A DNA stretch of 64,000 bases from JARBUG01 sp035628915. Lineage in GTDB: Bacteria; Bacillota; Sulfobacillia; Symbiobacteriales; Symbiobacteriaceae. The notes beneath the pieces are model-generated. The model worked only from the letters and a program-made list of their open reading frames with translations, ran no database searches and was not told where the DNA came from. Position 1 is the first letter of the stretch. Each line of letters starts with the position of its first letter. The DNA lies in the NCBI GenBank assembly GCA_035628915.1, contig DASPIW010000057.1:186001-250000 (forward strand), written 5' to 3'. Position numbers and translations under genes: made by a program. Below are positions 14,310-23,553 of the stretch, in pieces.

Positions 14310-15617
14310 CTATCTGATGATCTCAATGCGGGCGCCGAGGCTGCGCAGATCATCGAAAAAGGCCGGATACGACTTGGCGACATGGTGGGCGTCGCGAATG
14401 ATGACGGGCTTCTGCGCGGCCAAGGCCGCAATCGTCAGTCCCATGATCACCCGGTGGTCGATATGGCTCTCCACTTCAGCACCGCCCGGCAGTGCGCCGT
14501 GCCGGCCGTGAATGATCAGCTTCGAGCGCTCCTCCGCCACCGCTGCTCCGATTTTCTGCAGCTCAGCCCGATAATCGCTGATGCGGTCGCATTCCTTATA
14601 ACGCAGATTTTCGACATTCTCAAAAATGGTCGTGCCGGCGGCAACGGCCGCGGCGCCGGTCAAGGCGGGAACGGCGTCGGTAAAGCGATCGCCGTCGAAA
14701 GTGCCACCCTGCAACGGCCGTCCGCCTAGAATGCGGACTCGCCCGCCGCTGTGCGCAATGTCGGCGCCCAGCGCCCGGAGCACGGCGACCGCCTCACGCT
14801 CGCCCTGCTGGTCGTCTTCCGCGAGGCGCTCAATGGTCACATCGGAATCGACGACGGCCGCGGCCGCCATGATGGCGGCGGCACCCGGATAGTCGCCGGG
14901 CACCGTATAGGTTCGGGGCTGATACCGCTGCCCGCCGGGGATATGGAACCGACGGAGATCATCGGCCGCTTCGATGATAATACCCGCCTCGCGCAACACC
15001 TGCAGGGTCTGGCGGATGGGCGGCTTCGACTTCATGTCGCCCGTCACTTCGATCGTAATTGCCTTGCCCGTCAGGGGCGCCGCAAACAGCAGGGCGCTTG
15101 TGTACTGGCTGGAGATCTCGCCGCTGACCCGGACGGTGCCCCCGGGCAGCTCGCCACCGAAGAGGGTGATCGGCAGGCGCCCCTCACGGCTCATACTGCG
15201 TACGCCCAGCTGTGCGAGGGCGTCCAGCAGATCCTGCTGGGGGCGCTTGCCGAGGCTGTCCGCGTACTGTGTCACGAACGTAATTTGCGGCAGCACCGCC
15301 GCGCAAACGGCCATGAGGAACCGGAGGACGGCGCCGGCGTTGCCGGGGTTGAGGGTGCCGGGGTTCTTCGGGCAGGACCCGAAGCCAGTTACAATCAGGC
15401 GATCTCCGTCCGTGCGCAGGGTGGCGCCCAGTTCGAGCAGGCAGCGGCGAAGGGCCTCACTGTCTTCGCTTTCGGCTGCATATTCGATGACGGATTGACC
15501 ATCGGCAAGGGCCGCGGCAAGGAGGTACCGGGTGGTATAGTTTTTGGAGCCGGGCGGGTTGATGGTGCCCGCCAGGCGGGCAGCCGGGAAGACCTGGACG
15601 TCCATAGCCTCAATCAC
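14310..15617 (-). CDS. aroA: 3-phosphoshikimate 1-carboxyvinyltransferase (EPSP synthase)
   Basis: 435 residues. It transfers enolpyruvyl from PEP to shikimate-3-phosphate, step six of the shikimate pathway. Key segments are PPGSKNYTTRYLLAAAL (substrate Lys/Arg), NPGNAGAVLRFL (PEP loop), SGEISSQYTSALLFAAPL, DRFTDAVPALT (catalytic Asp) and LRYKECDRI (catalytic Glu). The PEP loop has Ala at the position of E. coli Thr97 and Phe at that of Pro101, both sites tied to glyphosate response. ATG overlaps the tyrA stop by four bases (ATGA), so translation is probably coupled. It is the third gene of the Tyr T-box operon aroF-tyrA-aroA. Confidence 0.94.
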   Translation of the reverse strand: MIEAMDVQVFPAARLAGTINPPGSKNYTTRYLLAAALADGQSVIEYAAESEDSEALRRCLLELGATLRTDGDRLIVTGFGSCPKNPGTLNPGNAGAVLRFLMAVCAAVLPQITFVTQYADSLGKRPQQDLLDALAQLGVRSMSREGRLPITLFGGELPGGTVRVSGEISSQYTSALLFAAPLTGKAITIEVTGDMKSKPPIRQTLQVLREAGIIIEAADDLRRFHIPGGQRYQPRTYTVPGDYPGAAAIMAAAAVVDSDVTIERLAEDDQQGEREAVAVLRALGADIAHSGGRVRILGGRPLQGGTFDGDRFTDAVPALTGAAAVAAGTTIFENVENLRYKECDRISDYRAELQKIGAAVAEERSKLIIHGRHGALPGGAEVESHIDHRVIMGLTIAALAAQKPVIIRDAHHVAKSYPAFFDDLRSLGARIEIIR

Positions 15618-16483
15618 TCCGTTCGTGCTTGGAGCCGGCGCCGCGCGTCGTGGGCCAGGCTGAACGCCTCAGCAATGGCGGCGGGGTCGCTCTGCCGCAG
15701 GGCCGCCTCGAAGGCGTCGAGCGACCGGCGGTAGTCGCCGAGCGCTTCCAGGACGGCCTCCCGGTTCGTCAGGAGAATGTCCTGCCAGATCTCCACCGGG
15801 CTGGAAGCGAGGCGGGTGGTGTCGCGAAACCCGCTGGCCGCGAGGCTCAGGACGCCGCCGAGCCGCCGGTCGGCCGCGAGGGCTGCGGCGGCAAGGGCCG
15901 TAGCCGCCACCTGGGGTAAGTGCGAGGCGACCGCCACCCGCCGGTCGTGCTCTTCGGGGGGCATGAGCCGGACGTTGGCGCCCGCGGCGGCCGCCAGGTC
16001 CCGCACGGTGTTCAGCGACGCCGCCGTCGAGCGGGCGCCGGGCGTCAGGACCCAGGTGCACCCCTTCGGCAGGTCGGGGGAGGCGTTGACCACGCCCCCG
16101 ACTTCCCGCCCGAAGAGCGGGTGACCGCCTACAAAGGCGGCGCCTGCCGGGAGCGCCGCCTCCCAGGCCCGAACGATCTCCGTCTTGGTGGAGCCGACGT
16201 CGGTGACGACGGCGCCGGGCCGGACCCACCGGGCGTGTGACGAGGCCTGTGCGATGATGGCGCCCACGGGCGCCGCCAGGACGATCACATCTGCCGCGGC
16301 AATCGCCTCAGCCGGATCGGCAGCGGCTACATCGATGGCCCCCCGGCGCAGCGCCTCGTCCAGGGGCGCCGGATCCACGCCGATGATCCGGCCGGTTACG
16401 CCGGCCCGGCGCCAGGCCATGCCCAGCGATCCGCCGATCAGGCCGGCGCCCCAGATTGCCACGGTGGGCTTGCTAGCCGACAT
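15614..16483 (-). CDS. tyrA: Prephenate dehydrogenase
   Basis: 289 residues. NAD-dependent oxidative decarboxylation of prephenate to 4-hydroxyphenylpyruvate, the tyrosine branch. The Rossmann motif IWGAGLIGGSLGMAWR is at the N-terminus. TDVGSTKTEIV and GGHPLFGREVGG are active-site motifs. The length leaves no room for a C-terminal ACT domain, so feedback by tyrosine through ACT is absent; control may rest on the T-box. It overlaps the end of aroF by 11 bases. Confidence 0.94.
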   Translation of the reverse strand: MSASKPTVAIWGAGLIGGSLGMAWRRAGVTGRIIGVDPAPLDEALRRGAIDVAAADPAEAIAAADVIVLAAPVGAIIAQASSHARWVRPGAVVTDVGSTKTEIVRAWEAALPAGAAFVGGHPLFGREVGGVVNASPDLPKGCTWVLTPGARSTAASLNTVRDLAAAAGANVRLMPPEEHDRRVAVASHLPQVAATALAAAALAADRRLGGVLSLAASGFRDTTRLASSPVEIWQDILLTNREAVLEALGDYRRSLDAFEAALRQSDPAAIAEAFSLAHDARRRLQARTE

Positions 16484-17516
16484 GGGTGTGCGACGTCATG
16501 GGCACCCGCCGCCCGAGGACTTCGGAGATGGCGCTGATTTCGTGCATCATCTGCTGGAAGGCGGCGGGTCCGATTGTCTGGGCGGCGTCGGAGAGCGCCT
16601 GGTCGGGCCGCTGGTGGACTTCGACCAGAATGCCGTCGGCGCCGGCGGCGACCGCCGCCCGGGCCATGGGCAGTACCCAGTTGCGCTTGCCCACGCCGTG
16701 GCTGGGGTCGACGACCACGGGCAGATGCGTCAGCGACTTGGCCACAACCACGGCGGAAAGGTCGAGCGTGTTGCGTGTCGCCGTCTCATAGGTGCGGATG
16801 CCCCGCTCGCACAGGATGACGTTGTGGTTGCCTTCGCTCATGATGTACTCGGCGCTCATGAGCCACTCTTCGATGGTGGCGGTCATGCCCCGCTTGAGCA
16901 GCACGGCCCGGCGGGATTTGCCCACCTCGCGCAGGAGGTTGAAGTTCTGCATGTTCCGGGTGCCGATCTGCAGCACGTCGGCGTACCTGTCTACCAATTC
17001 GACGTCTCGGGTGTCCATCACTTCGGTGACGACCGGCAGGCCGGTCACTTCCCGGGCTTCGGCCAGGATCTTCAAACCTTCCTCGCCCATGCCCTGGAAG
17101 CTGTAGGGGCTGGTCCGGGGCTTGAAGGCGCCGGCCCGCAGGGCGTGCGCCCCGCCCGCCCGCACCAGGCGGGCGCTTTCGAGCAGCAGGTCCCGGCCTT
17201 CGACGGCGCAGGGGCCCGCCACGACCCAGAGGCCGTCGCCGCCCACGCTATGATCCCCGATGTGCACCACGGTATCCTCCGGGTGGAAGTCCCGGGAGGC
17301 GAGCTTGTACGCCTTGGAAATGGGGGCCACTTTCTCCACGCCGGGCAGCGCCTCCAGGTTGAGCCGCTCCAGGGTGCCCCGGTCCCCGCCGATGGCCCCG
17401 ATAATCGTCCGCTCGACGCCTCTGGAGAGATGGACCCCGAAACCCACACCCTTCACGCTGTCCAGTACCTGATTGATCTCCGCATCCGACGCCCCACGCC
17501 GCATCACGATAATCAT
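16473..17516 (-). CDS. aroF: 3-deoxy-7-phosphoheptulonate synthase, type I-beta with N-terminal regulatory domain
   Basis: 347 residues from ATG 17516, which has GGGAGGGGA upstream; an earlier in-frame start at 17549 falls in the terminator region. It condenses PEP with erythrose-4-phosphate, the first shikimate step. Residues 1-70 form the ferredoxin-like regulatory domain (MIIVMRRGASDAEINQV) seen in Thermotoga and Bacillus-type enzymes, which senses tyrosine or prephenate. The barrel follows: VVAGPCAVEG, FKPRTSPYSFQGMG, LKRGMTATIEEWL, VVDPSHGVGKR. It is the first gene after the T-box at 17540-17844, so both transcription and enzyme are likely tyrosine-controlled. Confidence 0.95.
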   Translation of the reverse strand: MIIVMRRGASDAEINQVLDSVKGVGFGVHLSRGVERTIIGAIGGDRGTLERLNLEALPGVEKVAPISKAYKLASRDFHPEDTVVHIGDHSVGGDGLWVVAGPCAVEGRDLLLESARLVRAGGAHALRAGAFKPRTSPYSFQGMGEEGLKILAEAREVTGLPVVTEVMDTRDVELVDRYADVLQIGTRNMQNFNLLREVGKSRRAVLLKRGMTATIEEWLMSAEYIMSEGNHNVILCERGIRTYETATRNTLDLSAVVVAKSLTHLPVVVDPSHGVGKRNWVLPMARAAVAAGADGILVEVHQRPDQALSDAAQTIGPAAFQQMMHEISAISEVLGRRVPMTSHTHVG

Positions 17517-17539
17517 GCCGGGTCCCCTCCCCTGATTTT

Positions 17540-17844
17540 GTAAAACCAAAAAGCTCCCGTCCCCCGGTTAAGAAATAACCTGAGGGACGGGAGCCATTGC
17601 TCCCGCGGTACCACCCTGCTTGGCGCCCATGACGAGCACCCACTCTGAGAAACGGAGGACCAACATCCTCCCCGCCCCTGATAACGGTGGCGTTCCGTCG
17701 TGCCTACTACCTGCCTTCGCAGGATTTGGCGCCGCGCTCACGGGGGTATTCGGCCCGGCCCAGGCACCGGCTTTCACCAAACGCCGGCTCTCTGCCGCTC
17801 TGGGTGACTAGCTTACTTATCCCGATCATCACTTTGTGATATTA
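17540..17844 (-). promoter_or_regulatory. T-box riboswitch, tyrosine (UAC) specifier, controlling aroF-tyrA-aroA
   Basis: The minus-strand leader carries every T-box hallmark: AGTGATGATCGGG at the 5' side of stem I, the CAGAGAGCCGG...GGTGAAAGCCGG hairpin, the T-box AGGGTGGTACCGCG (17604-17617), and a terminator GCTCCCGTCCC/GGGACGGGAGC (17553-17594) followed by five Ts. After stem I's hairpin the line GAA-TAC-CCCCGTGAGC matches the usual GAA-NNN-A/C..UGAGC frame, so the specifier at 17746-17748 is UAC, tyrosine. Uncharged tRNA-Tyr would stabilise the antiterminator and turn on the operon, which makes tyrosine. Confidence 0.93.
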
Positions 17845-17850
17845 GTGCAG

Positions 17851-17879
17851 AGTATACACACTTGGCCCCCAAGAATCAA
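17851..17879 (-). promoter_or_regulatory. Promoter of the aroF T-box transcript
   Basis: -35 TTGATT (17874-17879) and -10 TATACT (17851-17856), 17 bases apart on the minus strand. It lies only five bases past the trpA stop, so trp read-through may also enter the leader. Confidence 0.8.
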
Positions 17880-17883
17880 GCCT

Positions 17884-18681
17884 TTATTTTGTAGCCGCCT
17901 TTAATTCTCTGGCATAGGCGCCGACCCGCGCCACCAGTTCCGGCAGTGGGCTCCCCTCGCCGCACAGCCGCACAAGGGCGCTGCCTACAATCACCCCGTC
18001 CGCGATGGCACAGATCTCCCGCACCTGCTCGGGCCGGGAGATGCCGAAGCCGACGCAGACCGGTGTCTCCGTATTCCGCTTCGTCTCCGCTACGATCTCC
18101 CGGAAGCGGGCGGGGAGCGCCGTCCGCTCGCCCGTCACGCCGGTCAGCGAAACGCAGTAGACGAAGCCGCCGGCCAGGCGGGCCAGCTTTTCGATCCGGT
18201 CCGGGGTAGACGTCGGCGCCACAAACTGAATCAGGTCCAGGCCCGCGGCCCGGGTCGCTTCCAGCAGCTCATCAGCCTCTTCCATGGGCACATCGGGAAT
18301 GATCAGCCCGTCAATGCCCGCCGCTTTCGCCCTTCGGCAGAAGTTCTCCACGCCCGGCCGCACCAGCAGATTGTAATAGGTCATGATCAAGAGCGGAATC
18401 GCGACGCCGGCGCGCCGCACCTCTGCCACCATCGCGAGCACGTTGTCCGCGGTGGCGCCGGCCGCCAGCGCCCGCTGGGACCCAGCCTGAATGGTGGGGC
18501 CGTCGGCCAGGGGGTCGGAGAACGCGAGGCCCAGTTCGATCAGATCAGTCCCCGCGGACTCCAAGGCGGAGATCAGGGCAGAAGTTGCCTCCAGGGAAGG
18601 ATCGCCGGCCGCGATGTATGCCACCAGCGCCTTCTCCCCCTTCGCCTTCAAGGCAGCGAACTTGTCGGAGATGCGGCTCAT
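17884..18681 (-). CDS. trpA: Tryptophan synthase alpha subunit
   Basis: 265 residues. It cleaves indole-3-glycerol phosphate to indole and glyceraldehyde-3-phosphate and channels indole to TrpB. Catalytic residues are in LIELGLAFSDPLADGP (Glu and Asp), with GLIIPDVPMEEADELL and YCVSLTGVTGERTALP (phosphate and loop 6). The ATG lies one base past the trpB stop. It is the last gene of the trpS-C-F-B-A run; no clear terminator separates it from the aro promoter. Confidence 0.97.
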   Translation of the reverse strand: MSRISDKFAALKAKGEKALVAYIAAGDPSLEATSALISALESAGTDLIELGLAFSDPLADGPTIQAGSQRALAAGATADNVLAMVAEVRRAGVAIPLLIMTYYNLLVRPGVENFCRRAKAAGIDGLIIPDVPMEEADELLEATRAAGLDLIQFVAPTSTPDRIEKLARLAGGFVYCVSLTGVTGERTALPARFREIVAETKRNTETPVCVGFGISRPEQVREICAIADGVIVGSALVRLCGEGSPLPELVARVGAYARELKAATK

Positions 18682-18682
18682 G

Positions 18683-19881
<1,199 letters not shown>

Positions 19882-19885
<4 letters not shown>

Positions 19886-20499
19886 GCGTCCAGGGCCTCC
19901 TTTGCCAGGTCTGTAAAGTCGTAGATCTTATTCAGGTCCTTCTGACCGTCGGTCTCCACGCCGCTGGAGACGTCGACGCCGTGGGGCCGGGCTTCCCGAA
20001 TGGCACCAAGTACATTGCCGGGGTCGAGCCCGCCGGCGAGAATCAGCATGGGATGCAGACCGGCCGCCGCCTTGAAGAGGCTGAGGTCGAGCCGCTGCCC
20101 CGTGCCGCCGGCCTGGCCGTCGACGTAGGGCTCCAGCAGGAGCCCGGCGGCCTTGCGATAGGCGGGCAGCTTCGCCAGGTCGCCCACGCTGCGCAGCCGG
20201 AACGCCTTGAGGACGGGCAGTTCGATTTCGCCCAGCATTTCGGGCGGCTCGTCGCCGTGCAGCTGTACGTGCGTCAGGCCCGCATACCGGGCGATGGCAT
20301 TGATGGCGCCGGGCTCCTCGTTTACAAAGACGCCCACTTTGGCGATGTCGGCGGGGAGCCCCATGATCAGCGCCTGCGCCCGGTCAGGATCGACCTGGCG
20401 CCGCGACGGGGCGAAGACGAAGCCCACCGCATCGGCGCCGGCCTCGTAGGCGGCCACGCCCGCTTTCATGGTGGTAATGCCGCAGATCTTGACCCACAT
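19882..20499 (-). CDS. trpF: Phosphoribosylanthranilate isomerase
   Basis: 205 residues. Amadori rearrangement of PRA to CdRP, a small (beta/alpha)8 barrel. WVKICGITTM carries the catalytic Cys; the general-acid Asp and phosphate-binding part are in GVDVSSGVETDGQKD. GFVFAPSRRQV and THVQLHGDEPPE are family signatures. It lies between trpC and trpB, as in most Bacillota. Confidence 0.96.
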
Positions 20500-20520
20500 G
20501 GGGACTCCTCCTTCGTCCGG

Positions 20521-21306
20521 TCAAACCCCTCTGAGCGTGCGCAGAGCGGCAGCCACGTCAGGCTGGCGCATCAGCGATTCGCCGACCAGCACGGCCCCGG
20601 CGCCCGCCTTTTGCAGGGTGATCAGGTCGAAATGGGTGGCGATGCCCGATTCGCTGACCAGCAGCCGGTCATTTGGAACTCCGGGCGCCAGCTTCAGCGT
20701 CACGTCGATGGTCGTGTGGAATGAGTGCAGGTCGCGGTTGTTGATACCGATCAGGTTGGCGGCGGGGCTCTTCAAGGCGGTCTCCAGCTCGGCGGCGGTG
20801 TGGACTTCCGTCAGCACGTCCATGCCCAGGCTGGCGGCCAGGGCGGCAAGTTCGTGCATGGGCCGGGGATCATCCGGGAAGGCAGCGACGATCAGGAGGA
20901 TGGCGTCCGCGCCCGCCGCCCGGGCCTCGTAGACCTGGTAGGGATCGATGATAAAGTCCTTGCGCAGCAGCGGAAGCTGTACGGCCTTGTGGATCGCCTG
21001 CAGGTAGACGAGCGAACCCTGGAAGTAAGGCTCGTCCGTCAGGACGGAAAGGCAGGCGGCGCCAGCGATTTCATACGCCCGGGCGATGGCGACGGGGTCG
21101 AAGTCCGGGCGGATGACTCCCTTGGACGGGCTCGCCTTCTTCACTTCGGCGATGACGGCCATGCCGGGCGCAGCGGCGAGCGCCCGGCGAAAGCCCCGGG
21201 GCGCCGGGGCCACCGCCGCTGCCGTCATCACCCGGCTCAGGGGGCGGGCGGCTTGCGCCGCCTCCACCTCCTGCGCCTTCGTAGCGAGAATGCGCTCCAG
21301 AATCAT
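20521..21306 (-). CDS. trpC: Indole-3-glycerol phosphate synthase
   Basis: 261 residues. Ring closure of CdRP to indole-3-glycerol phosphate. VIAEVKKASPSKGVI holds the catalytic Lys, LLRKDFIIDPYQVYEARAAGAD the second Lys region, and GINNRDLHSF and VSESGI the active-site Asn, Glu and Ser. The ATG lies six bases beyond the trpS stop, so the two are in one transcript. Confidence 0.97.
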   Translation of the reverse strand: MILERILATKAQEVEAAQAARPLSRVMTAAAVAPAPRGFRRALAAAPGMAVIAEVKKASPSKGVIRPDFDPVAIARAYEIAGAACLSVLTDEPYFQGSLVYLQAIHKAVQLPLLRKDFIIDPYQVYEARAAGADAILLIVAAFPDDPRPMHELAALAASLGMDVLTEVHTAAELETALKSPAANLIGINNRDLHSFHTTIDVTLKLAPGVPNDRLLVSESGIATHFDLITLQKAGAGAVLVGESLMRQPDVAAALRTLRGV

Positions 21307-21312
21307 GCGGGG

Positions 21313-22326
21313 CTACCGGGGGCGGGGCACGAGGCCCAGCTTATCCTGAATCAGGCGCAGGTTCTGGTTGGCGACCATCGTAGCCTTCTCGGCGCCCTTG
21401 GCCAGAATCGCCTCGATGACGCCGGGCTCGGAGAGCTCGGCAAACCGCTGGTGAATCGGCTCCAGCGCTGTAATGACCGCTTCGGCCACGTCCTTCTTGA
21501 ACTGACCGTAGCCGTCGTACTTGGCGGAGATCTCTTCCAGCTTCATGCCCGTGCAGAGGCTGAGGAGCACCATCAGGTTCGAGATGCCCGGCTTGTTCTT
21601 TTCGTCGTACTTGACCTCGCGGCCCAGGTCGGTGACGGCCCGCTTGACCTTGTTGCGAACGATGTCCGGCGTGTCCATCAAATAGATGTTGCCGTTGGGA
21701 TCTTCCAGCGACTTGGACATCTTCTTGGTCGGGTCGGTCAGGCTCATGATCCGGCCGCCGGCCTTCCGGCTGGGAATGTACGGCTCGGGGACGGTCAGGA
21801 AATCGCCGAACCGGTTGTTGAGGCGGATGGCGATGTCGCGGCTCAGTTCCAGGTGCTGCTTCTGGTCTTCGCCGACGGGCACGTGGGAGGTCTGGTAGAG
21901 TAGAATGTCGGCGGCCATCAGGCAGGGGTAGGTGAAGAGGCCGGTGGTGACGACTTCCGCCTTCTTTGACTTGTCCTTGAACTGAGTCATGCGCTTCAGT
22001 TCACCGGTATACGTGCTGCACTCCATCAGCCAGCCGAACTCCGCATGGGCGGGCACGTGGCTCTGGACGAAGATCGTGGCCACTTCCGGGTCAATGCCGG
22101 CGGCGACGTACAGGCGAGCCAGATCCAGCGTAGCCTTATAGAGGGCCTGCGGGTCCTGGGGAACGGTCAGCGCGTGCAGGTTGACGATGCAGAAGTAGCA
22201 GTCGGCTTCGTGCTGGAGCTTGACGAAGTTGCGCATGGCGCCGAGGTAGTTGCCCAGAGTGAGCTGGCCGCTGGGCTGGATGCCGGAGAAAACGGTAGTG
22301 ACGGGGACCTTTGCTTTGGTAGCCAC
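21313..22326 (-). CDS. trpS: Tryptophanyl-tRNA synthetase
   Basis: 337 residues, GTG 22326 with GAGAGGAG upstream. Class I synthetase: HIGH-like motif PSGQLTLGNYLGA, KMSKS at about 208, and PCLMAADILLYQ and VPVGEDQKQH in the core. It charges tRNA-Trp. Unusually it sits directly before trpC in the biosynthetic cluster. Together with the Trp T-box on trpE, charging and synthesis are therefore encoded side by side. No T-box is visible before trpS itself; its 90-base upstream gap is shared with the divergent metallophosphoesterase gene. Confidence 0.97.
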   Translation of the reverse strand: MATKAKVPVTTVFSGIQPSGQLTLGNYLGAMRNFVKLQHEADCYFCIVNLHALTVPQDPQALYKATLDLARLYVAAGIDPEVATIFVQSHVPAHAEFGWLMECSTYTGELKRMTQFKDKSKKAEVVTTGLFTYPCLMAADILLYQTSHVPVGEDQKQHLELSRDIAIRLNNRFGDFLTVPEPYIPSRKAGGRIMSLTDPTKKMSKSLEDPNGNIYLMDTPDIVRNKVKRAVTDLGREVKYDEKNKPGISNLMVLLSLCTGMKLEEISAKYDGYGQFKKDVAEAVITALEPIHQRFAELSEPGVIEAILAKGAEKATMVANQNLRLIQDKLGLVPRPR

Positions 22327-22416
22327 GATGACTCTCCTCTCAAGCGATAAACCTTTGATGGGTGCTGTACGTCATAACGGTAAGCTGTCGCCCGCCAGCC
22401 TGAAGGAGGCCTGACC

Positions 22417-23259
22417 GTGAACTTGCGCCGCACCATTCGCCGGTACTTGCGCCGGCTTGCCTATGCCGTGAGCCGGCTGATAACGTTTGTGGTCCGGCGC
22501 CGGTATCGGTTCGCAGTCGAGCGAATTCCCGTGGAGCGGGTTGCTGTCCGTTTGACGTCGCTTCCGCCACACTTGAAGAACTTCACCATTGGAGTGCTGA
22601 CGGACCTGCATGTGGGGGCGCTGGTTGATCCGGAATATATCCGGGCTGCCGCGGCACGGCTGGCAGCCGAGCGTCCTGATTTGATTGTGGTTACCGGGGA
22701 CTTCGTCTCCGGGGCGGGCTCCGTCGGGTTGTTGTCCGATTTGCTGGCGCCCGTGCGGGGCGCCTGGGGCGTGCTGGGGAACTGGGATTATGACCACGCT
22801 GACGAAATGCGGGCGGAGCCGGCGGTGCCGCTGCTGGTCAACCGGGGCGTGGAGGCGGCGCCGGGGCTGTGGCTGGCCGGGGTGGATGAGGCGATTCTGG
22901 GATCGCCGGATCTCGATGCCGCCATGGCGGGGGCGCCCGAGGGGGCGGTGCGGATTCTGCTGTGCCACGAGCCGGATTTTGCCGACCGGGTTGAGGCGCG
23001 GCACCGGGTGGCGCTGCAGATTTCGGGGCACTCCCACGGGGGCCAGGTGAGGTTGCCGTTCACCGGACCGCTCCTCCTGCCGCCCGGGGGGCGCCGGTAC
23101 GTTGCCGGTCTCTACCAGGCGCCGCATTGTCAGGTGTACACGTCACGCGGGCTCGGGGTGGCGCATTTGCCTGTGCGGATCTTGTGCCCACCGGAGATCA
23201 CGGTTCTAAGCCTCGTCGCTTCCCATGAGGGTGACCGTGGCTCCCCGGAGACTCACTAA
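22417..23259 (+). CDS. Membrane-associated metallophosphoesterase (YkuE-like)
   Basis: 280 residues, GTG 22417 with AAGGAGGCC upstream. Calcineurin-type motifs are in order: LTDLHVG (DxH), VTGDFVSG (GD), LGNWDYD (GNHD, with His replaced by Trp), LLCHEPDF and ISGHSHGGQVRLP (GHxH). A weakly hydrophobic, basic N-terminus suggests membrane association. YkuE-like enzymes act on UDP-diacylglucosamine-type or other phosphoesters; the substrate here is unknown. The loss of the GNHD histidine may change catalysis. The last eleven codons lie inside the outer arm of the repeat element at 23225, so the C-terminus (HEGDRGSPETH) appears to be donated by that element. It interrupts the trp genes on the other strand. 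Confidence 0.85.
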   Translation: MNLRRTIRRYLRRLAYAVSRLITFVVRRRYRFAVERIPVERVAVRLTSLPPHLKNFTIGVLTDLHVGALVDPEYIRAAAARLAAERPDLIVVTGDFVSGAGSVGLLSDLLAPVRGAWGVLGNWDYDHADEMRAEPAVPLLVNRGVEAAPGLWLAGVDEAILGSPDLDAAMAGAPEGAVRILLCHEPDFADRVEARHRVALQISGHSHGGQVRLPFTGPLLLPPGGRRYVAGLYQAPHCQVYTSRGLGVAHLPVRILCPPEITVLSLVASHEGDRGSPETH

Positions 23260-23408
23260 GGGGCGGTACGCCCTCTCGTCTGGTACGCCGATTTCGGAAC
23301 CGGCCTACAGGGATCTTCTCCAAGGGACGCACCGCCGAAATCGGCGAATCACGGGTATGGGCTACCGCCCCTAAGTTCGCCTCCGGACGTCGCTGAGGTC
23401 ACCCTCAT
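23225..23408. ncRNA. Structured repeat element, copy A
   Basis: Nested inverted arms: ATGAGGGTGACC (23225-23236) with 23397-23408; CCGGAG (23245-23250) with 23381-23386; AGGGGCGGTA (23259-23268) with 23363-23372; GCCC with GGGC; and GCCGATTTCGG (23287-23297) with 23335-23345. The apical loop contains GGAACCG and AAGGGACGCACCG. A second copy at 63062-63269 keeps the loop sequence but has different, still complementary, stem bases. This covariation supports a folded RNA or a DNA hairpin under selection. Coding strand uncertain. It lies between convergent genes. Confidence 0.7.
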
Positions 23409-23553
23409 AGGAATCGACTCTCATGAATCGGGTTCCCGCCGCGCCGCCCCCAAGCCGTGACGTGGGACTGGGGAAGGCGCCTGGTTAGCCCTGTTGGTTC
23501 CGTCGCCGGCCGGGCGTTAGGGGGTGGACCGAGCGGCGGCATTATGCGGTTTA

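Noticed and set aside
17746..17748. Thr (ACC) or Asn (AAU) as the aro T-box specifier
   Set aside because: The GAA-NNN-..UGAGC frame gives UAC, the same frame gives UGG in the trp T-box, and tyrosine fits the operon.
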